DNA of 11,265 bases from Limnohabitans sp. (GTDB taxonomy: Bacteria > Pseudomonadota > Gammaproteobacteria > Burkholderiales > Burkholderiaceae_C), in the NCBI GenBank assembly GCA_024641725.1, contig JAHECM010000094.1, forward strand, positions 1 through 11,265. The letters are read 5' to 3'. Of the stretch, positions 1 through 5,213 are shown in pieces. A program made the position numbers and the translations under genes. The notes below the pieces were generated by a model. That model was not told the origin of the DNA. It saw nothing but the letters and a program-made list of their open reading frames with translations, and ran no database searches. Every line of letters begins with the position of its first letter. Within the stretch, counting starts at the first letter, position 1.

Positions 1-78
1 TATATTCCACCGGCTGAAGCTGAGGTGAACTACTACCGGCAACTAGCCGGGAAAAGCGAGACCGAGGTCTCAACTTAA
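1..78 (+). CDS. IS3-family transposase OrfB, C-terminal 25 residues only
   Basis: Frame 1 is open from the window edge to TAA at 76-78. The peptide contains IPPAEAEVNYYRQLAG. The pattern of a P-P-A-E segment followed by a tyrosine pair (N-Y-Y-R-Q-L) is typical of the extreme C-terminus of IS3-family integrase-type transposases, just after the DDE catalytic core. The catalytic residues and OrfA lie to the left of the window, so activity cannot be judged. The stop codon lies about 34 bases before the presumed IS terminus, a normal arrangement for this family. The call rests on one short tail and could in principle be another DDE transposase group. Confidence 0.6.
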   Translation, partial: YIPPAEAEVNYYRQLAGKSETEVST

Positions 79-112
79 ACCAACCAGCCTCCACGAAACC
101 CGGGGCTTTTCA
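1..112 (+). mobile_element. Right end of an IS3-family insertion sequence (partial)
   Basis: The window opens inside a mobile element. Bases 1-78 encode what looks like the C-terminus of an IS3-type OrfB transposase. They are followed by a GC-rich stretch ending ...GGGGCTTTTCA at about 112, which fits an IS3-family terminal inverted repeat (these elements normally end 5'-TG...CA-3'). Histidine-kinase-like coding sequence starts immediately afterwards, so 112/113 is the likely insertion junction. The left end of the element is outside the window, so neither the paired inverted repeat nor the 3-4 bp target duplication can be checked. The family is inferred from the short protein tail and the CA terminus; the subgroup is unknown. 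Confidence 0.65.
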
Positions 113-396
113 CCCCACCCGATACGCTGATTGAATTGGCTGTTCGAGTTGCGATCGCACCAGGCGAAAACAAAACTCTGGAGTTTTGTGTTTCTAATCA
201 AGTGGGGGTAGCTGGCGTTCCCTCCGCTGAACTTGCCTTTGAACGTTTTTACCGCGCTGAGGCAGCCCGCAAGCAATCGGGCGCGGGCATTGGTTTGTGG
301 TTGTCACAATCCTTGGCGAGCGCTTTGGGGACCAAGGTCTTGATGCACGCCGAAGGTTCGAGAATTACATTTAGCCTAGCCCTACCCTATGCATGA
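113..396 (+). pseudogene. Sensor histidine kinase remnant, C-terminal half of the ATPase domain
   Basis: Frame 1 from about 113 to TGA at 394-396 encodes the end of a HATPase_c domain. A beta strand reading LEFCVSNQ is followed by a degenerate G1 region, then an F-box-like FERFYRAEAARK, then the G2 ATP-lid motif GAGIGLWLSQSLA, then the terminal strand ITFSLALP. The N-box, the DHp helices with the phosphorylated histidine, and any sensor or membrane segment are missing because an IS end sits directly upstream. No good ATG exists; TTG at 136 is only a possible restart. The stop overlaps the response regulator start by 8 bases, as in an intact kinase-regulator operon. Phrases such as SNQVGVAG and RFYRAEAARKQSG recall kinases with 7TM-type sensor regions, but that is impression only. 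The remnant cannot autophosphorylate and is almost certainly non-functional as a kinase. Confidence 0.8.
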
Positions 397-1129
397 CACA
401 ACCCCTCCGTCACTGAAAGCACAGACGGCCGATGTGATTGTTGTCGATGACAACGTGCGGCTGAGCCATGAGTTGTTCTTGGTTTTCCAGGCCGCCGGCT
501 GGAGCGTGCGCTGCGCCGACGATGGTCAAGATTTGCGCGTGCAGATGGCATTCAAAGAAGCGGCCATAGTTGTACTTGATTTGAATTTGCCCGGCGAAGA
601 TGGCATCAGCCTTTGCCGCTGGCTACGAAAAACACACCCGCGAGTTGGCATTGTGCTGCTGACTGCTAGAGTCATGGGCAGTGAACGCACTGAGGGTTAT
701 GTTGCTGGTGCCGATGTGTACCTGACCAAGCCGACTCGCCCTGCGGAGTTACTTGCCGTCGCTGGCAACCTTTGGCAACGCACTCATTTGGGCGTCGGAT
801 TGGTAGAGGGTTCTACACCGTTGACCTGGTCGTTGCACATTAAAGCGCTTCGCTTGCTTTCTCCTCAGTTGGACATGTTGAGTTTGACACCCAGCGAGTG
901 CGCCTTGCTGCAAGGACTGGCATCGGTTAACGGCCTGTGCACCTATGACCAATTGATTGCCAAAATAAGTCACGTAAGCCAGAGCTACGACGTAGACAAG
1001 GCACGGCTTGAGGTCGTGGTCAGCCGCCTCAGAAGCAAACTGGCAGCGTTTCAAACAAATGGATTTCAGATCATGACAGCCCACGGACTTGGGTACAGCC
1101 TGACACTCCCGCTGGCGATCAAAGCCTAA
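389..1129 (+). CDS. OmpR/PhoB-family two-component response regulator
   Basis: This 246-residue protein has a complete receiver domain (about residues 14-131). The acidic pair is D20-D21, the phospho-acceptor is D64 in VLDLNLPGEDG, the switch threonine is T92 in LLTAR and the conserved lysine is K114 in YLTKP. A C-terminal winged-helix DNA-binding domain follows (about 145-241), with LTPSE at its start, a recognition helix around LEVVVSRLRSKL and the final wing near GLGYSL. It should bind DNA and control transcription when D64 is phosphorylated; its targets are unknown. ATG 389 gives an 8-base overlap with the kinase remnant, so translation was probably coupled to the kinase. The partner kinase is truncated by an IS, so the regulator is likely orphaned, and its original promoter is probably separated from it. 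Base composition looks lower in GC than the genes to the right (by eye, not computed). Confidence 0.93.
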   Translation: MHDTTPPSLKAQTADVIVVDDNVRLSHELFLVFQAAGWSVRCADDGQDLRVQMAFKEAAIVVLDLNLPGEDGISLCRWLRKTHPRVGIVLLTARVMGSERTEGYVAGADVYLTKPTRPAELLAVAGNLWQRTHLGVGLVEGSTPLTWSLHIKALRLLSPQLDMLSLTPSECALLQGLASVNGLCTYDQLIAKISHVSQSYDVDKARLEVVVSRLRSKLAAFQTNGFQIMTAHGLGYSLTLPLAIKA

Positions 1130-1349
1130 GTGCGCCAACGCAAGTCCTAAGGCTGTATGCCCGCTCCAGCCAGGTATTTGATGTAGGGCTAGACAACAAG
1201 CACTCGTCTTCATGAATGCGGGCCGCAGAACTTCTCTGTATTGGATTCCTTTTGCCACTTGCTGCCAATGCTGCAATCACTCGGTTGAGGCTTAGTCAAA
1301 ACAATGCGGTAAAAATCCATGGATCGCAGTCTGTCAAACCTCAAAAAGC
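1130..1349. other. Non-coding spacer between the response regulator and the tRNA-His terminator
   Basis: No convincing gene, RNA or terminator is visible here. The short open frames in this stretch have no recognisable motif, and one of them runs through the tRNA-His gene. No hairpin with a T-tract follows the response regulator on the + strand. This is the transition between the disrupted two-component locus and the conserved - strand block. Confidence 0.5.
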
Positions 1350-1377
1350 AAAAAGCCCAACCGATAAGGGCTGGGCT
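1350..1377 (-). terminator. Rho-independent terminator after tRNA-His
   Basis: On the - strand, a 9-bp stem (AGCCCAGCC paired with GGTTGGGCT, one G-U pair) closes a 6-base loop and runs into five T residues, with a second A/T-rich run just beyond. It lies 16 bases after the CCA end of tRNA-His, as expected for the end of the ppiD/tRNA-His transcription unit. Confidence 0.85.
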
Positions 1378-1393
1378 AATTACTTGATTTACT

Positions 1394-1470
1394 TGGGGTG
1401 GCTGATGGGGCTCGAACCCACGACAACAGGAATCACAATCCTGGACTCTACCAACTGAGCTACAGCCACC
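1394..1470 (-). tRNA. tRNA-His (anticodon GTG)
   Basis: Read on the - strand from 1470, the acceptor arm GTGGCTG pairs with CAGCCAC. The D-arm contains AGCTCAGTTGGTAGAG. The anticodon stem CAGGA/TCCTG holds the loop TTGTGAT with anticodon GTG. The T-arm contains GGTTCGAGCCC. An extra G at 1470 lies opposite C at 1397, giving the additional G-1:C73 pair characteristic of tRNA-His, and the CCA end is encoded (1394-1396). The gene starts 30 bases after the ppiD stop and is followed by an intrinsic terminator. It may be read from ppiD, from a weak promoter of its own, or both. Confidence 0.97.
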
Positions 1471-1481
1471 GTAGAGATGAA

Positions 1482-1487
1482 ATTATA
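1482..1487 (-). promoter_or_regulatory. Candidate -10 box for tRNA-His
   Basis: A perfect TATAAT on the - strand sits 11 bases upstream of the tRNA 5' base, in the 30-base gap after ppiD. That spacing would put the transcription start only a few bases before the mature tRNA end. The -35 position falls in the last ppiD codons and reads A-rich, a poor match to TTGACA, so this is a tentative promoter. Confidence 0.4.
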
Positions 1488-1500
1488 ACCTCAAGTCAGC

Positions 1501-3423
1501 TCATTTTTCGGCTGAAGATGCAGTTTTGCTGGGGGTGTTGGGCACCAAAATTTCGGCTTTGAACTGGGCCTTGAGTGCCGCCAAATAAGCTTGTGTTTCA
1601 GCCTGCCCCCACAACTGGGCAAATTGCTGGCGGATTTGTTCGGCTTTTTGAGGTTCTTGGGCTTCACGCGGCACGATCTTGTTCACGCGGGCCAAGGCGA
1701 ATCCTTGGGCGCCCAAGTCCACGCCCACAAGGGCTGGCAATTTGGCAGGATCAGCGCGCAGCGCTGCGTCCAACAAGGCCTGCGGCTGGGCTTGGGGCTG
1801 GTCACGCGAAACCACCACGGCAGCACCCAGTTTGGCCTGATCAGGCTGGGTTTTCCAGGCGTCAAGCTGGGCGCGGCCTTCGCTACGGGCCAGCTCGGCC
1901 GACTTGTCTGCCACGAATTGGCGCTTGACGTCGTCTTTGACGTCGTCAAAAGGACGCACAGCGGCGGCATGGTAGTTGACGATGCGTGCAGACACCAAGG
2001 TGTTGGGGGACACTTCCACAGCTTCGGTGTTGCGGCGTTTGCTGACCGCGTCTTCAGAGAACAAGGCTTGCAGCAGCTTGGGGTTGGCCAAAGCGGGCAC
2101 CGAGCCGGGCACGCGGGTCACGCCCTTGGCTTGCTGCACGCTGAGTTTGAGCTTGTCGGCCACGGGTTTGAGCGAATCGGACTGCTCGTACACCCCGTTG
2201 GTGAAGCTGTCCGCCAACTCCGCGAATTTGCGCTGGGCTTGCTGTTTGCGCAGGTCGGCTTCCAGTTGCGGGCGCATGGCCTCAAAACTGGGGGGTTTAG
2301 GAGACTTGATGCCCGTGAGTTGAATGATGTGAAAGCCGAAGTCTGACTCGACCACATCGCTGATTTCACCATCTTTCATGGCAAAAACAGCCTCTTCAAA
2401 GGGCTTGACCATCGCACCACGGCCAAAAAACTCCAGGTCGCCGCCTTTGGCGGCAGAGCCGGGGTCTTGCGATTTTTTGCGCGCCACATCGGCAAAGCTC
2501 TTGGGTGCTTTGCGCAGCTGGGCCAGCAACTCGTCCGCTTTGGCTCGGGCTGCCTTGCGATCAGCCGCAGGGGCGTCCTTGGCCGCAGTGATCAGCACAT
2601 GGCTGGCGCGCCGCTGCTCCTGGCTGCTCAGCCGCTGCACGTTTTGCTCGTAGTAGCTTTTCAGGTCTTGTTCCGGCAATTGGATGGACGACATCAGGCC
2701 ATTGACATCCAGGATCACGTATTCCACATCGGCGCTTTCGGCGGAACGGAAACGGTCTGCGTGCGCTTTGTAAAACGCCGTCAACGCATCGTCCGTGACT
2801 TTGACCTTGGCGGCAAAGTCAGGGGACGCATACCGCAGCACCTGAATTTCACGGCGCTGCAAATAAGCTTGCAGGGCCGCTTCGGTTTGAGGGGCCGTGG
2901 CCAGCACAGAGGCTTGAATGGGGGTGATCACCTGACGGTTGGAGAGGTCCACGCGCACTTGGTTTTCAAACATCTCTGGGGTCATGCCTTGGCCTGCGGC
3001 CAACTGCCTATAACGCTCCATGTCGAGCTTGCCATCGGCACCGCGCAAGCCTGCAATGGTCGGGTTTTGTTGCAACTCACGGGCCAAACGCGCGTCGCTG
3101 GTGACCAGCAATTGTTTTTGGGCCGCCACGGCCATGACACGGTCGTTGAGCAATCGCTCCAATGTGGCCATGCGGGCCTCAGACGAGTCCAGCAATTTGG
3201 GGTCCACATTGGGCATCTGTGCTCGGATGCGGTCCACCTCTCGTTTGTGGGCTTCGTCCCACTCAGACTGGGTGATTTTCTGACCGTCCACACGGGCCAC
3301 CTCAGCGGCACGGTCATTGAAACGGCTGTACCCCTCGATCCCAAACATGACAAACGATGGGATGATCAGGAGGAACAAGAGCCCCATCATGATCTTGGAG
3401 TTGTTGCGGACGGTATCAAACAT
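1501..3423 (-). CDS. ppiD: PpiD-like membrane-anchored SurA/parvulin folding factor
   Basis: This is a 640-residue protein, close to the usual PpiD length. It has a short cytoplasmic N-terminus, one hydrophobic segment (about residues 11-29, IMMGLLFLLIIPSFVMFG), then a SurA-type N-terminal chaperone region and a parvulin domain (about 270-372). The parvulin domain shows ASHVLI, FADVARKKSQDPGS, GGDLEFFGRG and FGFHIIQLTG. The family is anchored in the inner membrane and acts in the periplasm, assisting newly exported proteins near the Sec translocon. ATG at 3423 is preferred over an upstream TTG at 3447: MFDTVRNN matches the family start, and GAGAG lies about 8 bases upstream. The position downstream of hupB matches the lon-hupB-ppiD order of E. 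coli. A strong terminator ends about 20 bases before the start codon, so expression may depend on read-through. The prolyl isomerase activity of PpiD parvulin domains is often weak, so a chaperone role is the safer statement. Confidence 0.93.
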   Translation of the reverse strand: MFDTVRNNSKIMMGLLFLLIIPSFVMFGIEGYSRFNDRAAEVARVDGQKITQSEWDEAHKREVDRIRAQMPNVDPKLLDSSEARMATLERLLNDRVMAVAAQKQLLVTSDARLARELQQNPTIAGLRGADGKLDMERYRQLAAGQGMTPEMFENQVRVDLSNRQVITPIQASVLATAPQTEAALQAYLQRREIQVLRYASPDFAAKVKVTDDALTAFYKAHADRFRSAESADVEYVILDVNGLMSSIQLPEQDLKSYYEQNVQRLSSQEQRRASHVLITAAKDAPAADRKAARAKADELLAQLRKAPKSFADVARKKSQDPGSAAKGGDLEFFGRGAMVKPFEEAVFAMKDGEISDVVESDFGFHIIQLTGIKSPKPPSFEAMRPQLEADLRKQQAQRKFAELADSFTNGVYEQSDSLKPVADKLKLSVQQAKGVTRVPGSVPALANPKLLQALFSEDAVSKRRNTEAVEVSPNTLVSARIVNYHAAAVRPFDDVKDDVKRQFVADKSAELARSEGRAQLDAWKTQPDQAKLGAAVVVSRDQPQAQPQALLDAALRADPAKLPALVGVDLGAQGFALARVNKIVPREAQEPQKAEQIRQQFAQLWGQAETQAYLAALKAQFKAEILVPNTPSKTASSAEK

Positions 3424-3444
3424 GTCTGACTCTCGGTAGGACAA

Positions 3445-3475
3445 CAAAAAAGGCGAACACTTTGTTCGCCTTTTT
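3445..3475 (-). terminator. Strong intrinsic terminator between tRNA-Val and ppiD
   Basis: A perfect 8-bp stem (AGGCGAAC with GTTCGCCT) closes a 5-base loop (3459-3463), followed on the - strand by six T residues. The flanking A-run makes it near-symmetrical, so it could also act on + strand transcripts. It sits 8 bases past the CCA end of tRNA-Val and should end the hupB/tRNA-Val transcript. Its distal edge is only about 21 bases upstream of the ppiD start codon. Confidence 0.9.
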
Positions 3476-3483
3476 CAGAGGGT

Positions 3484-3559
3484 TGGTGGGTGCTGACGGT
3501 CTCGAACCGCCGACCTACTCCGTGTAAAGGAGCCGCTCTACCAACTGAGCTAAGCACCC
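3484..3559 (-). tRNA. tRNA-Val (anticodon TAC)
   Basis: On the - strand, the acceptor GGGTGCT pairs with AGCACCC. The D-arm is AGCTCAGTTGGTAGAGC. The anticodon stem GCTCC/GGAGT (terminal G-U pair) holds the loop TTTACAC with anticodon TAC. The T-arm GGCGG-TTCGAGA-CCGTC, discriminator A and an encoded CCA (3484-3486) follow. The 5' end is 16 bases after the hupB stop codon, too close for an independent promoter, so this tRNA is probably cut out of the hupB transcript. Confidence 0.97.
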
Positions 3560-3575
3560 AACCTGAAAACGGGGA

Positions 3576-3848
3576 TCAGTTCAAAGCGTCCTTCAGGCCT
3601 TTGCCTGGACGGAACTTTGGCACCTTGGCTTTTTTGATTTTAATCGCAGCGCCAGTGCGTGGATTGCGACCTGTGCGTGCAGCACGGGTGCCCACCGCAA
3701 AAGTACCAAAACCCACCAGCGACACGGTGCCGCCTTTTTTCAAGGTGGTGCGCACAGCGCCCATGGTGGCTTCCAAGGCGCGGCCAGCGGCAGCTTTGGA
3801 CAAGTCGGCGTGTTTGGCGATGTGTTCGATCAGTTCAGTTTTGTTCAC
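3576..3848 (-). CDS. hupB: HU-family DNA-binding protein (HU-beta type)
   Basis: This 90-residue protein has the full HU/IHF fold and the typical HU length. The helical dimerisation region (NKTELIEHIAKHADLSK...) is followed by VSLVGFGTF, then the DNA-binding arm with the family signature GRNPRTGAAIKI and the P-K-F-R-P-G-K end. HU is a small basic dimer that bends and compacts DNA in the nucleoid and affects replication, repair and transcription. The start is GTG at 3848, giving V/M-N-K-T-E-L with AGAGG about 8 bases upstream; longer reading is possible to 3983 but the extra residues are unlike HU. A strong sigma70-type promoter lies about 110 bases upstream and tRNA-Val follows after 16 bases. 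Placement next to ppiD supports hupB rather than hupA or an IHF subunit. In E. coli lon lies upstream; here that place is taken by a tartrate-dehydrogenase-like gene. Confidence 0.96.
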   Translation of the reverse strand: MNKTELIEHIAKHADLSKAAAGRALEATMGAVRTTLKKGGTVSLVGFGTFAVGTRAARTGRNPRTGAAIKIKKAKVPKFRPGKGLKDALN

Positions 3849-3899
3849 AAGAAACCTCTTGAAGTTGCATACCGGATGCCCGGCGTTTGACTGAGTGAA

Positions 3900-3924
3900 C
3901 TGTTCAAGCCTGTGGATTGAACAG
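3900..3924 (-). promoter_or_regulatory. Inverted repeat in the hupB 5' leader
   Basis: CTGTTCAA (3900-3907) and TTGAACAG (3917-3924) form a perfect 8-bp inverted repeat with a 9-base spacer. It lies between the predicted hupB transcription start (about 3948) and the start codon (3848). An overlapping short palindrome, TGAAC-T-GTTCA (3896-3906), shares one arm. It could be an RNA hairpin in the leader or a DNA operator. It has no T-tract and is not a terminator. Confidence 0.5.
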
Positions 3925-3954
3925 CAATTTGTCTCCGGCGTTTTGCCGATCACC

Positions 3955-3983
3955 ATTAAAGCCAGCCCCTTTGGGCCTGTCAA
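3955..3983 (-). promoter_or_regulatory. Sigma70-type promoter for hupB
   Basis: On the - strand, TTGACA (3978-3983, perfect -35 consensus) is followed by exactly 17 bases and then TTTAAT (3955-3960, five of six matches to the -10 consensus). The predicted start near 3948 gives a leader of about 100 bases before the GTG of hupB. This is the best promoter match I found in the window and fits the high expression expected of HU. Confidence 0.8.
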
Positions 3984-4078
3984 TCATGTTATCGACAAGA
4001 ATCTCAACGCGGGACGGATTCTAGCCGTGAAAAGCCTTGCAATCGGCATGGTTCCACAGTTTTTTGATCCCCCTGCGA

Positions 4079-4099
4079 CAGCTTACAGTCAGCAAGCTG
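4079..4099 (-). repeat. Short inverted repeat after the dehydrogenase gene
   Basis: CAGCTT and AAGCTG form a 6-bp inverted repeat with a 9-base loop, starting 8 bases beyond the dehydrogenase stop codon. No T-tract follows on the - strand, so it is not a convincing intrinsic terminator, although it is the only hairpin between that gene and the hupB promoter. Transcription from the operon might therefore run on into hupB. Confidence 0.35.
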
Positions 4100-4107
4100 G
4101 GCGTGCA

Positions 4108-5196
4108 TCAAATCAGTGCAGCGATGGCACGTCCTACGTCAGCGGTCTTGCCGGTGCCCCCCAAATCGGGGGTGCGCGGCGCGCCACTTCCGGGGGCGAG
4201 CATGTGTTCAATGGCGCCCAAAATCGCATCGTGCGCGTCTTTGTGACCCAAAAACTCCAGCATCATCGCGCCGCACCAGATTTGTCCGATGGGGTTGGCA
4301 ATGCTCTGGCCAGCGATGTCTGGCGCCGAGCCATGCACGGGCTCAAACAGCGACGGAAACTTGCGGTCCGGGTTCAAGTTGGCGCTGGGCGCAATGCCAA
4401 TGGTGCCTGTGCAGGCGGGGCCCAGGTCAGACAAAATGTCGCCAAACAGATTGCTGGCCACCACCACGTCAAAAAAGTCGGGGCGCTGCACAAAGTGCGC
4501 GGTGAGGATGTCGATGTGGAACTTGTCCACGTTGATGCCCGGGTAGGCCTTGGCCATCTCGGCCACGCGCTCGTCCCAATAGGGCATGGTGATCGCAATG
4601 CCGTTGGACTTGGTGGCACTGGTCAGGTGCTTTTTGGGGCGAGTTTGGGCCAACTCAAAGGCGAATTTGAGCACCCGGTCCACACCAATGCGGCTCATCA
4701 CGGTCTCTTGCATGACGATTTCGCGCTCTGTGCCGGGAAACATGCGCCCGCCAATGCTGGAATACTCGCCTTCGGTGTTTTCTCGCACGATGTACATGTC
4801 GATCTCGCCGGGCTGACGTGGGCTGCCGTCGCGGCGCACCACGGGGGCGATGATGCCAGGCATCAGGCGCGCTGGGCGCAGGTTGATGTACTGGTCAAAC
4901 TCGCGGCGAAACAGCAACAAGGACCCCCACAGCGAGACATGGTCAGCGATCTTGTCAGGCCAGCCGACAGCGCCAAAATAGATGGCGTCGTGGCCGCCGA
5001 TTTGGTCTTTCCAGTCGTCGGGCAGCATCTTGCCGTGCTTCTCAAAATAGTCCCAGCTCGAAAAGTCGAAGTGGTCAAACTGCAAGTCGATGCCAAACTT
5101 GCTGGCCGTCGCTTCGAGCACGCGGATACCTTCGGGCATGACTTCTTTGCCAATGCCGTCGCCCGCAATGACGGCTATGCGGTGTTTTTTGCTCAT
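4108..5196 (-). CDS. ttuC: Tartrate/D-malate dehydrogenase (isopropylmalate dehydrogenase family)
   Basis: This 362-residue protein belongs to the NAD-dependent beta-hydroxyacid oxidative decarboxylase family. Visible landmarks are the N-terminal IAVIAGDGIGKEV, substrate-binding arginines in NLRPARL (R107, R110) and VREN (R138), Y145 in TEGEYSSIGG, and K196 in SATKSNG. The family signature NLFGDILSDLGP...GTIG contains metal ligands D253 and D257, with D229 earlier, and the NAD-binding HGSAPDIAGQ follows. YIVRENTEGEYSSIGGR and the length favour the tartrate dehydrogenase/D-malate dehydrogenase branch over LeuB. These enzymes oxidise tartrate or decarboxylate D-malate in the cytoplasm. ATG 5196 has AAGGAA about 6 bases upstream. 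It is the last of five - strand genes and starts 17 bases after the hydrolase stop. The exact substrate (tartrate, D-malate or a related 2-hydroxyacid) cannot be read from sequence. Confidence 0.88.
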   Translation of the reverse strand: MSKKHRIAVIAGDGIGKEVMPEGIRVLEATASKFGIDLQFDHFDFSSWDYFEKHGKMLPDDWKDQIGGHDAIYFGAVGWPDKIADHVSLWGSLLLFRREFDQYINLRPARLMPGIIAPVVRRDGSPRQPGEIDMYIVRENTEGEYSSIGGRMFPGTEREIVMQETVMSRIGVDRVLKFAFELAQTRPKKHLTSATKSNGIAITMPYWDERVAEMAKAYPGINVDKFHIDILTAHFVQRPDFFDVVVASNLFGDILSDLGPACTGTIGIAPSANLNPDRKFPSLFEPVHGSAPDIAGQSIANPIGQIWCGAMMLEFLGHKDAHDAILGAIEHMLAPGSGAPRTPDLGGTGKTADVGRAIAALI

Positions 5197-5213
5197 GGTT
5201 TGTTCCTTGTCCA

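Noticed and set aside
70..276. A 68-codon - strand frame across the IS/kinase junction
   Set aside because: It spans the IS terminus and the antisense of the kinase remnant; no family resemblance.
1130..1400. CRISPR, riboswitch or small RNA in the left spacer
   Set aside because: No spaced repeats and no recognisable conserved fold; the only structure is the tRNA-His terminator.
1216..1458. An 80-codon + strand frame with a hydrophobic start
   Set aside because: It reads through the tRNA-His terminator and most of the tRNA on the opposite strand, with no supporting motif.
1591..3429. Long + strand open frames opposite ppiD
   Set aside because: Low-complexity translations (rich in H, Q, G, R) with no family motif; ppiD explains the region fully.
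4021..4050. A TAGAAT box on the - strand as a second hupB promoter
   Set aside because: The only -35-like element (TTGCAA) is 13 bases away, too close; the TTGACA-17-TTTAAT promoter downstream is much better.
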